From Faecalicatena contorta (GTDB lineage: Bacteria > Bacillota > Clostridia > Lachnospirales > Lachnospiraceae), in the NCBI RefSeq assembly GCF_039521745.1, contig NZ_BAAACT010000148.1: a stretch of DNA of 64,000 nucleotides. The stretch is one strand, 5' to 3'. Within the stretch, counting starts at the first letter, position 1, and every line of letters starts with the position of its first letter. The translations under genes and the position numbers were made by a program. The notes below the pieces were generated by a model. That model was given only the letters and a program-made list of their open reading frames with translations. It made no database searches and was not told the DNA's origin. Positions 43,102 to 52,840 of this stretch are shown here, piece after piece.

Positions 43102-43518
43102 ATGGTAAGAAGAGAACTTAGGGAGCATATCTTTAAGATGCTGTTTCAGATAGAATTTAATGAAATGGAAGATATGCCGGAACATCTGACATTATACTTT
43201 GAAAACCTGCCGAGTGCTGCAGAGGAAGATAAAGAATACATAAAGGATAAGTTTGAAGCAATTGTAAAAAAAGTACCGGAGATTGATATAGAATTGAATG
43301 AGAAGACTACGGGGTGGAAGACTACAAGAATGAGCAAGGTAGATCTGACGATCCTGCGTCTTGCGGTCTATGAGATGAAATGGGACGCGGATGTTCCCGA
43401 AGGCGTTGCGATCAACGAGGCCGTCGAGCTGGCGAAGAGATTCAGCGGGGAAGAGGGCCCTTCTTTTGTAAACGGAGTACTTGCAAAACTGACAGACCAG
43501 GAGGCTGGACATGCGTAA
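43102..43518 (+). CDS. nusB: Transcription antitermination factor NusB
   Basis: 138 residues, all-helical NusB fold: RRELREHIFKMLFQIEFN and the C-terminal AINEAVELAKRFSGEEGPSFVNGVLAKL signature. With NusE it binds boxA RNA in rRNA antitermination. The start at 43102 follows AAAGGAG; the frame is open upstream, but those residues are not family-like. It overlaps xseA by 8 bp. Confidence 0.96.
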   Translation: MVRRELREHIFKMLFQIEFNEMEDMPEHLTLYFENLPSAAEEDKEYIKDKFEAIVKKVPEIDIELNEKTTGWKTTRMSKVDLTILRLAVYEMKWDADVPEGVAINEAVELAKRFSGEEGPSFVNGVLAKLTDQEAGHA

Positions 43519-44731
43519 TGTCTACACGGTAAAGCAGGTAAATGCGTATATCAAAAATATGTTTACCCAGGACTTCATGCTGAACAGAATCTACGTGAAG
43601 GGTGAGGTATCCAATTGTAAATATCATACTTCAGGGCATATATATTTTTCTTTGAAAGATGAGTCCGGCACGATGGCCTGTGTTATGTTTGCAGGCTCAC
43701 GGTCAGGGCTTTCTTTTCGTATGCGGGAAGGCCAGCAGGTGATCGTGCTGGGGTCCGTCAGTGTGTATGAAAGAGACGGCAAGTACCAGCTCTATGCAAG
43801 AGAGATTATTCTGGACGGGGCGGGACTTCTCTATGAAAAGTTTGAGGCATTGAAGAGAGATCTGCAGGAGATGGGCATGTTTGCCCAGGAGTACAAGCAG
43901 CCCATCCCAGCCTATGTGAAGACAGTTGGGATTGTGACGGCTCCAACAGGGGCGGCGGTTCGGGATATTATCAATATAGCATCCCGCAGGAATCCTTATG
44001 TGCAGCTGATCCTTTATCCTGCGCAGGTGCAGGGGGAAGGCGCGGCGGAGAGTATTATCCGCGGTATAGAGATGCTGGAGAAGAAGGGCGTTGACGTCAT
44101 GATTGTGGGACGCGGGGGCGGGTCCATAGAGGATCTGTGGGCGTTCAATGAAGAGGAAGTGGCCCGGGCTGTATTTAACTGCCGCGTGCCTGTGATTTCG
44201 GCGGTGGGACATGAGACGGATACGACAATTATAGACTATGTGTCAGATCTGCGTGCACCGACGCCGTCTGCAGCGGCGGAACTTGCCGTTTATGAGTACC
44301 TGGGTACGGCTGGCGCCATGAGGGAGTATGAGGCAAGGCTCAGAAGATCCATAATGCAGAGAATAACCCAGGAACGCGTGAAGAGCAGGCAGGCGGCTAT
44401 GAAGCTGAAGCTTGCGCATCCCCGCCAGAGGCTGCTGGAAAAGCGTCAGAGAGCCGCGGATCTGGAGCAAAGGCTCCGTCTTTTAATGGAGACCTGCCTG
44501 GAGAATAGACGACATCGGTTTGCGATCTATGTGGAGCAGATGAAAGGCCTGTCTCCGCTGGCCAAACTGAATCAGGGATATTCCTATGTGGAGGGCGAGG
44601 CGGGCGCCAATATCAAATCGGTCCGCCAGGTGAAGCCCGGTGACAAAATCAAAGTTTATATGACGGACGGAAGTGTGCAGGCGGAAGTCCGGGAAATCGA
44701 GGAGGAACCAGATGGCAGAAAAGAAGATTAA
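43511..44731 (+). CDS. xseA: Exodeoxyribonuclease VII large subunit
   Basis: 406 residues: an N-terminal OB-fold (VYTVKQVNAYIKNMFTQDFMLNRIYVKGEVSN ... GHIYFSLKDESG), a central catalytic domain (GIVTAPTGAAVRDI, VIVGRGGGSIEDLWAFNEE, SAVGHETDTTIIDYVSDLRAPTPSAAAE) and a long helical part. With XseB it degrades single-stranded DNA. Its end overlaps xseB by 20 bp. Confidence 0.97.
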   Translation: MRNVYTVKQVNAYIKNMFTQDFMLNRIYVKGEVSNCKYHTSGHIYFSLKDESGTMACVMFAGSRSGLSFRMREGQQVIVLGSVSVYERDGKYQLYAREIILDGAGLLYEKFEALKRDLQEMGMFAQEYKQPIPAYVKTVGIVTAPTGAAVRDIINIASRRNPYVQLILYPAQVQGEGAAESIIRGIEMLEKKGVDVMIVGRGGGSIEDLWAFNEEEVARAVFNCRVPVISAVGHETDTTIIDYVSDLRAPTPSAAAELAVYEYLGTAGAMREYEARLRRSIMQRITQERVKSRQAAMKLKLAHPRQRLLEKRQRAADLEQRLRLLMETCLENRRHRFAIYVEQMKGLSPLAKLNQGYSYVEGEAGANIKSVRQVKPGDKIKVYMTDGSVQAEVREIEEEPDGRKED

Positions 44732-44942
44732 AAAAGAAGAAAAACAGCCTTCTCTGGAAGAGCTTTTTGAAGGCCTGGACGAAGTGGTTGCCAGACTGGA
44801 AGGAGAGGAGATTACCCTGGAAGAGTCTTTCCAGCTTTACCAGAAGGGGATGAACATGCTCAAGCAGTGTAATGAGACGATAGATACCGTAGAGAAAAAA
44901 GTACAGATTTTGGATGAGAATGGAGATGCCCATGAATTTTAG
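44712..44942 (+). CDS. xseB: Exodeoxyribonuclease VII small subunit
   Basis: 76 residues, helical: PSLEELFEGLDEVVARLEGEEITLEESFQLYQKGMNMLKQCNETID, the XseB signature. The start at 44712 follows GGAGG. Translation is coupled to xseA upstream and ispA downstream (11-bp overlap). Confidence 0.95.
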   Translation: MAEKKIKKEEKQPSLEELFEGLDEVVARLEGEEITLEESFQLYQKGMNMLKQCNETIDTVEKKVQILDENGDAHEF

Positions 44943-45822
44943 AGAATCTTATCAGGCTAAGGTAGAAGCAATCGAAGCGATACTTATCGCGTATCTTCCC
45001 GAGCGGACGGGCTATCAGGCAGTCATCATGGAGGCAATGGAATACGCCCTTATGGGCGGCGGCAAACGTCTCCGTCCGATGTTGATGCAGGAGATATACC
45101 ACCTGTTCGGAGGGAACGGCAGAATCATTGAGCCATTTATGGCGGCTATTGAGATGATTCATACTTATTCGCTGGTACACGATGATCTGCCTGCTATGGA
45201 TAATGATGATTACCGCCGTGGCAGAAAGACGACGCATGTGGTTTATGGAGAAGACATGGGAATCCTGGTTGGGGATGCCCTGCTGAACTGCGCGTTTGAG
45301 ACTGCGGCCAGGGCTTTTGACGTAGAACCGCAGGAGAGCCTGAGGATTGGGAAGGCGTTGCAGATCTTGGCGGGAAAGGCCGGGATATATGGGATGATCG
45401 GCGGTCAGGTGGTAGATGTGACATCCACGGGAAAGATGATTTCGGGTGAAAAACTGGACTTTATCTATCAGCTGAAAACAGGTGCGCTGATCGAAGCTTC
45501 CATGGCCATAGGGGCAGTACTGGCAGGTGCGTCCTCGGATCAGGTGAAGGCTGTGGAGGAAATTGCGGCTAAGGTGGGGCTCGCTTTCCAGATACAGGAT
45601 GATATACTGGATGTGACAGGTTCAGCAGAAGAACTGGGCAAGCCGATTCACAGCGATGAAAAAAATGAGAAGACGACCTATGTGACATGGAAGGGCATCG
45701 ACGGTGCAAAAGTGCTGGTTGACAAGCTTTCACGCGAGGCGCTTCAGCAGATGGAAGGCCTGGGGGCTCCGGACGAGTATCTCGCACAACTGCTGGTGTC
45801 CCTGATAAACAGAAGCAGATAG
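44932..45822 (+). CDS. ispA: Polyprenyl synthetase (farnesyl diphosphate synthase type)
   Basis: 296 residues with both aspartate-rich motifs: DDLPAMDNDDYRRG (FARM) and DDILD (SARM), plus GGGKRLRPML. It condenses IPP with DMAPP or GPP to make the C15 precursor for undecaprenyl phosphate. The ATG at 44932 follows GGAG; two ATGs slightly upstream lack a site. It lies directly before dxs, which feeds the same pathway. Confidence 0.94.
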   Translation: MNFRESYQAKVEAIEAILIAYLPERTGYQAVIMEAMEYALMGGGKRLRPMLMQEIYHLFGGNGRIIEPFMAAIEMIHTYSLVHDDLPAMDNDDYRRGRKTTHVVYGEDMGILVGDALLNCAFETAARAFDVEPQESLRIGKALQILAGKAGIYGMIGGQVVDVTSTGKMISGEKLDFIYQLKTGALIEASMAIGAVLAGASSDQVKAVEEIAAKVGLAFQIQDDILDVTGSAEELGKPIHSDEKNEKTTYVTWKGIDGAKVLVDKLSREALQQMEGLGAPDEYLAQLLVSLINRSR

Positions 45823-45835
45823 AGAGGGATTCCTA

Positions 45836-47710
45836 ATGATATTAGAAAAGATCCAAAAGGAAAATGATATAAAGGAGTTACAGCCTGAGGACCTGGATCT
45901 GCTGGCGGAGGAGATCCGTGAGTTCCTGATTGAAAAGATCAGCAGGACAGGCGGGCATCTGGCCTCCAATCTGGGCGTTGTGGAGCTTACGATGGCCCTG
46001 CATCTGGCCTTTGACCTGCCTCAGGACAAGCTGATCTGGGACGTGGGGCACCAGGCATATACGCACAAGCTGCTGACCGGGCGCAGGGCAGGATTCGATG
46101 ACCTGCGTAAATACGGCGGCATGAGCGGATTTCCGAAGCGCAAAGAAAGTGAATGCGATGCATTTGATACCGGGCACAGCTCAACTTCTATTTCCGCCGG
46201 GCTGGGTTATGTTGCGGCCAGGGATATTCTCGGCGAAGATCACCATGTCGTCTCTATTATCGGGGACGGCGCGATGACAGGCGGAATGGCATATGAGGCG
46301 CTCAACAATGCCTCCAGGCTGAAAAGCAATTTTATTATAGTATTGAATGACAACAACATGTCTATCTCGGAGAATGTAGGCGGCATGTCTAGGTATTTGA
46401 ATGGCCTGCGCACTGCAGAAGCCTATGTGGGTCTAAAAAAAGGCGTGGAAGATACGCTTTTGAAGATTCCGGTTCAGGGCGAGAAAATTGTCAACCAGAT
46501 GAAAAAGACAAAGAGTGGCATCAAACAGCTCATTGTACCGGGTATGTTTTTTGAGGATATGGGGATCACTTATCTGGGACCGGTTGACGGGCATGATGTG
46601 AAAAAATTATATAAAGCGTTGAATGAGGCAAAGCGTGTAGACCATGCGGTGCTTGTCCATGTACTGACAAAAAAAGGAAAAGGATATGAGCCTGCAGAGA
46701 GGAATCCGGCGCGTTTTCATGGAACCGGGCCTTTTGACATAGAGACCGGGGCCGCCAGGGCTGCTTCGGCCAAGGACAGCTATACAGATGTATTTTCCAA
46801 GGTGATCTGTGATGTTGCCAGGCATGACAGTAAGGTGGCGGCGATCACGGCGGCCATGGCAGACGGAACCGGGCTGAACCGCTTTCAGAAGTATTACCCG
46901 GAACGGTTCTTTGACGTGGGAATTGCGGAAGAGCACGCCCTGACATTTGCAGCAGGACTTGCGGCGGGGGGGATGAAGCCGGTAGTGGCGCTTTATTCTT
47001 CCTTCCTGCAAAGAGCTTACGACCAGGCGATCCACGACATCTGCCTGCAGAAGCTGCCGGTTGTGCTGGCAGTGGACAGAGGGGGGCTTGTCGGCAGTGA
47101 CGGAGAGACGCATCAGGGCCTTTTTGATTTGTCTTTTCTTGCCACGATCCCGAATATGACAATCATGTCGCCTAAAAACCGATGGGAGATGGCTGATATG
47201 GTCAGATATGCTGTGAATTTTGGGTATCCCATAGCCCTGCGGTATCCAAGAGGAACGGCTTATGAGGGGCTGCAGGAATTCCGTGCTCCTATTGCCTATG
47301 GTAAGAGTGAAGTCCTCTTTGAGGAAGAAGATATTGCTGTTTTGTTTGTAGGACACATGGCTGCGGTTGCTGAGGCCGTACGTTTCAGCCTGAAAGACAT
47401 AGGATACAGCTGCAGTCTGGTGAACGCACGTTTTGTAAAGCCGCTGGATACGGAAATGCTGGAGCGGATGGCGGAAGAACATCAGCTGTTCGTTACGATT
47501 GAGGAGAACGTCCTCTCCGGAGGCTACGGAGAGCGTGTGCTGGAGTATGTGTCACGTGCACGCCTAGGGGTGCATGTCCTGAATATTGGGATACCGGACG
47601 ATTATGTGGAACACGGCAACGTGGATGTACTGCGCCACGAGGTCGGGCTGGACTGTGAAACAATCGTAAAACAGGTAATTACAGACTATGTGACGATAAG
47701 GAATGAGTAG
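45836..47710 (+). CDS. dxs: 1-deoxy-D-xylulose-5-phosphate synthase
   Basis: 624 residues, transketolase-like. Thiamine diphosphate motif GDGAMTGGMAYEALNNA with NDNNMSISENVG; the pyrimidine domain holds VGIAEEHALTFAAGLA; the C-terminal transketolase domain ends near 620. It makes DXP from pyruvate and glyceraldehyde 3-phosphate, the first step of the MEP isoprenoid pathway. Confidence 0.97.
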   Translation: MILEKIQKENDIKELQPEDLDLLAEEIREFLIEKISRTGGHLASNLGVVELTMALHLAFDLPQDKLIWDVGHQAYTHKLLTGRRAGFDDLRKYGGMSGFPKRKESECDAFDTGHSSTSISAGLGYVAARDILGEDHHVVSIIGDGAMTGGMAYEALNNASRLKSNFIIVLNDNNMSISENVGGMSRYLNGLRTAEAYVGLKKGVEDTLLKIPVQGEKIVNQMKKTKSGIKQLIVPGMFFEDMGITYLGPVDGHDVKKLYKALNEAKRVDHAVLVHVLTKKGKGYEPAERNPARFHGTGPFDIETGAARAASAKDSYTDVFSKVICDVARHDSKVAAITAAMADGTGLNRFQKYYPERFFDVGIAEEHALTFAAGLAAGGMKPVVALYSSFLQRAYDQAIHDICLQKLPVVLAVDRGGLVGSDGETHQGLFDLSFLATIPNMTIMSPKNRWEMADMVRYAVNFGYPIALRYPRGTAYEGLQEFRAPIAYGKSEVLFEEEDIAVLFVGHMAAVAEAVRFSLKDIGYSCSLVNARFVKPLDTEMLERMAEEHQLFVTIEENVLSGGYGERVLEYVSRARLGVHVLNIGIPDDYVEHGNVDVLRHEVGLDCETIVKQVITDYVTIRNE

Positions 47711-47711
47711 G

Positions 47712-48515
47712 ATGAAAGAACGATTAGATGTGTTACTGGTAAAACGTAATCTGGCGGAGTCCAGAGAAAAGGCAAAAGCCATTATCATGGCTGGAAGTGT
47801 CTTTGTAGATGGGGAGAGAGAGGATAAGGCAGGTTCTTCTTTTCCGGCGGATGTGCGGATCGAGGTAAAAGGACATGCTCTGCCCTATGTCAGCCGCGGC
47901 GGGCTGAAGCTGGAGAAGGCTCTTGCCAATTTTAATGTCACAGTCGAAGGAAAAGTCTGTACGGATGTGGGATCCTCCACGGGCGGATTTACGGACTGTA
48001 TGCTGCAGAGAGGCGCTGTGAAAGTCTTCGCCATAGACGTGGGACGGGGCCAGCTGGACTGGAAGCTTCGCCAGGATGAACGGGTCGTCTGCATGGAAAA
48101 GACGAATATCCGCTACGTGACCCCTGAAGACATTGGGGAGCCTGTTGATTTTTCTTCTATAGACGTGTCTTTTATATCTCTCACAAAAGTACTGGAACCC
48201 ATCCGCGGCTATCTGCGGTCAGACGGGGATATTGTGGCGCTGATCAAACCGCAGTTTGAGGCCGGCCGGGAAAAAGTAGGTAAAAAGGGCGTGGTGCGTG
48301 AAAAGAGCACCCACCATGAGGTGATCGAAAAGGTAGCGCAGTATGCGAATTCTATTGGATTTGAAGTGTTGAATATTGACTTTTCCCCGATCAAAGGGCC
48401 GGAAGGCAATATTGAATACTTGATCCACCTGCGCAAATGTGAAGGGGATGCCCCGGCAATTGCGGTGGATCTGGTGACTGTAGTAGATAGGGCTTTTGAG
48501 ACGCTGGCAAAATAA
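47712..48515 (+). CDS. tlyA: TlyA family rRNA (cytidine-2'-O)-methyltransferase
   Basis: 267 residues: an N-terminal S4 RNA-binding domain (ERLDVLLVKRNLAESREKAKAIIMAGSVFVDG) and an FtsJ-like methyltransferase domain (CTDVGSSTGGFTDCMLQRGAVKVFAIDVGRGQL; SAM motif DVGSSTGG). Often annotated hemolysin-like, but the known role is 2'-O-methylation of rRNA. I prefer the ATG at 47712 (AAGGA at 9-nt spacing) to the ATG at 47703, which has none. It follows dxs by 1 bp. Confidence 0.93.
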   Translation: MKERLDVLLVKRNLAESREKAKAIIMAGSVFVDGEREDKAGSSFPADVRIEVKGHALPYVSRGGLKLEKALANFNVTVEGKVCTDVGSSTGGFTDCMLQRGAVKVFAIDVGRGQLDWKLRQDERVVCMEKTNIRYVTPEDIGEPVDFSSIDVSFISLTKVLEPIRGYLRSDGDIVALIKPQFEAGREKVGKKGVVREKSTHHEVIEKVAQYANSIGFEVLNIDFSPIKGPEGNIEYLIHLRKCEGDAPAIAVDLVTVVDRAFETLAK

Positions 48516-48526
48516 GAGGAAGCACC

Positions 48527-49360
48527 ATGGATAAATTTTACGTTATTACGAATAAGCTAAAAGATGCTGACTACAGCATAACAAATGAAATCCTGGATTA
48601 TATCGAACAGCATGGTAAAACCGGGATACTCTCCCAGAAGGATCCGGATGGGCATATTATACCGGGAACCGTCCCGGAAGGGATGGAGTGTGCCCTTGTG
48701 CTGGGCGGGGACGGAACGCTGATCCGCGCGGCCAGGGAACTGGAGGGGTATAATATCCCTCTGCTCGGAATCAACCTGGGTACACTGGGCTATCTGACCG
48801 AGGTGGAACTGCATGACTTCAGGGGCGCTCTGGACAGGCTGTTTGATAAAACACCTGAGATAGAGGAACGGATGATGATGCATGGCTGTGTGGAGGGCCG
48901 GCTGAACGACGTGGCGATGAATGATATTGTAGTGACAAGAGAAGGCGGGCTCAGAGTGATTCATTTTAATATCTCGGTAAACGGTGAACTGCTCAACAGC
49001 TATCAGGCTGACGGAGTAATCATCTCCACCCCCACCGGGACAACCGGATACAACCTTTCAGCCGGAGGCCCGATTGTGGAGCCCACGGCAAGCATGTTCG
49101 TCATAACCCCGATTTGTTCCCATGCTCTAAATACCAGCAGTATTGTGCTGTCCGCGGAAGATATCATTGAAGTGGAGATTTGCGAGGGGCGTTACGGCAA
49201 GACGGAGCATGCTGCCGTCACATTTGACGGCGCCAGTACCGTGCCGCTGGTGACAGGAGATAGAATTACGATTGAAAAGTCGGGTGAGACTACAAAGCTG
49301 ATTAAGCTCAGCAAGGAAAGTTTTATGAAGACAATGCGCAAGAAAATGAAAGGAAACTAG
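48527..49360 (+). CDS. nadK: NAD kinase
   Basis: 277 residues with ALVLGGDGTLIRAARELEGYNIPLLGINLGTLGYLTEV and DGVIISTPTGTTGYNLSAGGPIVEP, the two diagnostic NadK motifs. It phosphorylates NAD+ to NADP+. Only 4 bp separate it from argR. Confidence 0.97.
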   Translation: MDKFYVITNKLKDADYSITNEILDYIEQHGKTGILSQKDPDGHIIPGTVPEGMECALVLGGDGTLIRAARELEGYNIPLLGINLGTLGYLTEVELHDFRGALDRLFDKTPEIEERMMMHGCVEGRLNDVAMNDIVVTREGGLRVIHFNISVNGELLNSYQADGVIISTPTGTTGYNLSAGGPIVEPTASMFVITPICSHALNTSSIVLSAEDIIEVEICEGRYGKTEHAAVTFDGASTVPLVTGDRITIEKSGETTKLIKLSKESFMKTMRKKMKGN

Positions 49361-49364
49361 TAAT

Positions 49365-49823
49365 ATGAAAGTCAGTCGTCATGCAAAAATAATCGAATTG
49401 ATCAGCCAGAATGATATCGAAACCCAGGAGGAACTGGCCGAACGTCTGAACGGTGCGGGTTTTAAAGTGACACAAGCAACGGTATCCAGAGATATCCGGG
49501 ATCTGAAGCTTACCAAGGTGTCCGTGGACGGCGGCAGACAGAAGTATGTGGTTCTGAAGCCGGAGGAAGACGGAATGAGCGAGAAGTATATCCGTGTTTT
49601 AAGGGACGGTTATGTGTCTATGGATATGGCTCAGAATATCCTCGTGATCAAAACGGTATCCGGTATGGCTATGGCAGTCGCTGCCGCAGTGGATGCTATG
49701 AAGTGGAAAGAAGTTGTGGGATGCATAGCAGGGGATGATACGATTATGTGTGCGGTCCGCAGTGTGGATGAAACAGTTGCTGTAATGGAGAAGATTCGGA
49801 AGATTGTGTCTAAAGGGAATTAG
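49365..49823 (+). CDS. argR: Arginine repressor ArgR
   Basis: 152 residues: an N-terminal winged helix (RHAKIIELISQNDIETQEELAERLNGAGFKVTQATVSRDIRDLKL) and a C-terminal arginine-binding oligomerisation domain (GCIAGDDTIMCAVRSVDE). The link to recN is the usual Firmicute order and not obviously functional. No ARG box is evident nearby. Confidence 0.96.
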   Translation: MKVSRHAKIIELISQNDIETQEELAERLNGAGFKVTQATVSRDIRDLKLTKVSVDGGRQKYVVLKPEEDGMSEKYIRVLRDGYVSMDMAQNILVIKTVSGMAMAVAAAVDAMKWKEVVGCIAGDDTIMCAVRSVDETVAVMEKIRKIVSKGN

Positions 49824-49832
49824 GATAAAAAT

Positions 49833-51509
49833 ATGTTGCAAAATGTGCATGTGAAAAATTTAGCGTTAATTGACGAAATAGAAGTAGAATTCCAGCCGGG
49901 ACTCAATATCCTGACTGGTGAGACGGGAGCCGGGAAATCAATTATTCTGGGCTCTGTAGGCCTTGCCCTGGGAGGCCGGTACAGCGCAGATATGCTGCGC
50001 AAGGGTGCACAGTTCGGACTGGTGGAGATGACCTTTACCGTAGAGGACCAAGCAGTTCAAAGACAGTTGGAGGCACTAGACGTCTTCCCGGAAGAAGGCA
50101 TGCTGATTCTGTCCAGGAAGCTGATGGAGGGACGCAGTGTCAGCAAAATTAACGGGGAAACGGTCAGCATGAGTGTGCTCAAAGATGTTGCAAGTATGCT
50201 GATTGACATCCACGGGCAGCACGAGCATCAGACGCTGCTGCACAAAAAAAACCATCTGGCGCTTCTGGATGTCTATGCCAGGGATAAGGTGGAAGTCTTA
50301 AAGAAATCGACATCTGCGGCATATAAAGAATATATAGGCTGCCGCAGAGCACTCGAAGAGTCGGGGATGGATGAAGAAAGCCGAAAAAAGGAGATTTCGC
50401 TCGCGGAATTTGAAATTGGGGAGATCGAAGAGGCCGGCCTGCAGGAACACGAAGACGAAGAACTGGAGGCTTTATACCAGCGTATGACAGAGAGCCGCCG
50501 TTTTACGGAGAGCATAGCGGAGGCGTATCAGTATACGAGCGAATCAGCCCATGGCAATGCCAGCGATCTGCTGAGCCGTGCCATACGCGCATTTCAGGAT
50601 GTGGAAGAATGTGATGAGCGGGGAGCGGGCCTTTATGGCCAGCTGTTGGAGATAGACAGTCTTCTGAATGATTTTAACCGGGAATTGGCGGAATATGCGA
50701 AAAGCTTTGAATTTTCCGAGGAAGAGTACTATGAAACCGAGAGCAGGCTGAATCTTGTCAATCATTTAAAAGCAAAATATGGCAATACTGTCAATGATGT
50801 CCTGGAATACTGCAGGACGAAAAGAGAGAGACTAAGTGAACTAAAAGATTATGAAAGTTATATTGCTGATTTGGAAGAAAAATACAGCCAAAGTGAAAAA
50901 AAGCTAAAGAAGCACTCAGATGCTTTAAGCAAAGTCAGAGCCGAGGCTTCCCGGGCATTTGCTGCGGAAATAAAGCAGGGTCTTGCTGACCTAAATTTTC
51001 TGGACGTTAAGTTTGAATTGAGATTGGGAAAGACGGAAACTTTTACTGCTAATGGCATAGATGAAGGGGAATTTTATCTTTCCACAAATCCGGGGGAACC
51101 TGTAAAACCGCTTGCCAATGTAGCATCCGGCGGTGAATTATCCAGAATCATGCTGGCGGTAAAAGCAGTTTTAGCAGATAAGGAAGATACGCCGACTTTA
51201 ATTTTTGATGAGATAGATACGGGAATCAGCGGAATCACTGCAGGAAGAGTGGCAGAAAAAATGCATGTTATCGGGCGGAGCAGGCAGGTGATCTGTATTA
51301 CTCATCTTCCCCAGATCGCGGCGATGGCCGATGCGCATTATCTGATTCAAAAAGATACAACGTCTAACAGAACCAAAACGGAAATACTATGTCTGGATGA
51401 GCAGGAATCGGTCAGAGAGCTGGCACGGCTTCTGGGCGGGGCGAAAGTAACCGGAAAAATAATGGAAAGCGCGGCAGAGATGAAAGAAATGGCAAAGCGT
51501 GAAATATAA
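49833..51509 (+). CDS. recN: DNA repair protein RecN
   Basis: 558 residues, SMC-like ATPase: Walker A ILTGETGAGKSIILGS, a long coiled coil (about 155-370), then the signature ASGGELSRIMLAVKAVLA and Walker B TLIFDEIDTGISG. It acts early in double-strand break repair. A terminator follows. Confidence 0.97.
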   Translation: MLQNVHVKNLALIDEIEVEFQPGLNILTGETGAGKSIILGSVGLALGGRYSADMLRKGAQFGLVEMTFTVEDQAVQRQLEALDVFPEEGMLILSRKLMEGRSVSKINGETVSMSVLKDVASMLIDIHGQHEHQTLLHKKNHLALLDVYARDKVEVLKKSTSAAYKEYIGCRRALEESGMDEESRKKEISLAEFEIGEIEEAGLQEHEDEELEALYQRMTESRRFTESIAEAYQYTSESAHGNASDLLSRAIRAFQDVEECDERGAGLYGQLLEIDSLLNDFNRELAEYAKSFEFSEEEYYETESRLNLVNHLKAKYGNTVNDVLEYCRTKRERLSELKDYESYIADLEEKYSQSEKKLKKHSDALSKVRAEASRAFAAEIKQGLADLNFLDVKFELRLGKTETFTANGIDEGEFYLSTNPGEPVKPLANVASGGELSRIMLAVKAVLADKEDTPTLIFDEIDTGISGITAGRVAEKMHVIGRSRQVICITHLPQIAAMADAHYLIQKDTTSNRTKTEILCLDEQESVRELARLLGGAKVTGKIMESAAEMKEMAKREI

Positions 51510-51543
51510 TACCAGTGTGAAAAAGAACATGCAGTCACATACT

Positions 51544-51575
51544 AAAAACGGATACCAAGCTGGTATCTGTTTTTT
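51544..51575 (+). terminator. Rho-independent terminator of recN
   Basis: GATACCA (51551-51557) with TGGTATC (51561-51567), loop AGC, extended by AAAAAC/GTTTTT and ending in a T-run. Confidence 0.88.
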
Positions 51576-51597
51576 GTTTAATAGGATAGTGTTTTTT

Positions 51598-51631
51598 GTG
51601 AAATAAGAAATTTTCGTGGTTTCTATTTCAC
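51598..51631. repeat. Inverted repeat before spoIVB
   Basis: GTGAAATA-a-GAAA pairs with TTTC-TATTTCAC around a 9-nt loop, 34 bp before the spoIVB start. It may overlap the sporulation promoter, which I could not identify. Confidence 0.65.
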
Positions 51632-51665
51632 GAATTCCTGATTAAAAATGAAAGGGTGTGGTTGC

Positions 51666-52748
51666 ATGGAGAAACGCTGGCAGAACAGAGTTCTTGTTCT
51701 TTTGTCCGCCGTGCTTTTGTCTGCCTGTTCAGGCTATTTTGGCTGGATAGCCGCAGATGCAGTAGAGCAGACGGAAGTAAGTACAGAGACAATCAGCGAA
51801 GATACGGTTCTTGTCGGCGGAATGCCGGTGGGAATCTATATGGAGACAGATGGCGTTATGGTACTGGATACGGAACACATAAAAGGAATAGACGGGGTGG
51901 AATACGAGCCGGCCAGCCATCTGGTTAAATGCGGGGATTATATTACTGGAATCAACGGGAAAACAGTTGAGAATAAAAAGGAATTGATGGAAGCCCTCGC
52001 CCATTTGAATGAAGACGAGGTGGTCCTCAGCCTCAGAAGAGAGGAAGAGTCCATAGATGTGAAAATAAAACCAGTGGAATGTGAACCCGATGAATATAAA
52101 TTGGGGATCTGGGTTAGAGACAATGTGCAGGGACTTGGGACCATTACCTTTCTAACGGGAAGCAGTGAATTCGGCGCGCTGGGACATGGAATTCATGATT
52201 CAGATACAAATGTACTTTTATCCATTGCGGATGGAACACTTTACAAAACCAGTATCCACTCGATCAAAAAGGGGGAGAATGGAATTCCAGGCAGCATGGA
52301 GGGGATCATAGTTTATAACGGATACAATAAGCTGGGAAGCATAAAAAAGAATACTGACGCAGGTATTTATGGTACGATAGATAAGATAGACGACTTATTT
52401 ACAGAACAGATTCCTGTTCAGATCGCAGCCAAAGAAGAGATAGAAATCGGTGATGCGACGATACGTTGCTTTGTCGACAATGAAGTCCAGGAATACAACA
52501 TAAAGGTGACAGATATCGACTATTCCGGACACGAAGTGAATAAGGGGCTTGTTATCCAGGTAACCGACCCCGGACTCCTTGAAAAGACTGGGGGAATCAT
52601 ACAGGGAATGAGCGGAAGCCCCATCCTGCAGAATGGGAAACTGATTGGTGCGGTAACCCATGTTTTTGTACAGGATTCCACAAAAGGTTACGGCATTTTC
52701 ATCGAAAATATGCTGGAGAATGTTGGAGATCAGACTTTGTCGAATTAG
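51666..52748 (+). CDS. spoIVB: SpoIVB signalling serine peptidase
   Basis: 360 residues: N-terminal membrane/signal segment (about 8-25), a PDZ domain (about 60-130, VKCGDYITGINGKTVENKKELMEAL), and the S55 peptidase domain with ALGHGIHDSDT (catalytic His region) and GMSGSPILQNGKLIGAVTHVF (catalytic Ser). It is secreted from the forespore and triggers SigK activation by cleaving SpoIVFA. The start at 51666 follows AAAGGGTG. Confidence 0.95.
   Translation: MEKRWQNRVLVLLSAVLLSACSGYFGWIAADAVEQTEVSTETISEDTVLVGGMPVGIYMETDGVMVLDTEHIKGIDGVEYEPASHLVKCGDYITGINGKTVENKKELMEALAHLNEDEVVLSLRREEESIDVKIKPVECEPDEYKLGIWVRDNVQGLGTITFLTGSSEFGALGHGIHDSDTNVLLSIADGTLYKTSIHSIKKGENGIPGSMEGIIVYNGYNKLGSIKKNTDAGIYGTIDKIDDLFTEQIPVQIAAKEEIEIGDATIRCFVDNEVQEYNIKVTDIDYSGHEVNKGLVIQVTDPGLLEKTGGIIQGMSGSPILQNGKLIGAVTHVFVQDSTKGYGIFIENMLENVGDQTLSN
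52737..52744 (+). promoter_or_regulatory. 0A box in front of spo0A
   Basis: TTGTCGAA, an exact match to the Spo0A binding consensus (TGTCGAA core), overlapping the last codons of spoIVB and about 97 bp before spo0A. The overlapping GTCGAATTA also fits the SigH -10 pattern (RNNGAATWW), but no -35 at proper spacing is convincing. Confidence 0.72.
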
Positions 52749-52840
52749 AGCAACAAATTATCCTTGATTATGGTGTGATTCAAAGATATAATAATCGAGT
52801 GGCGTTTCTCAGTCCGGGTCCTTTAGAGGAGAGAGGGATT

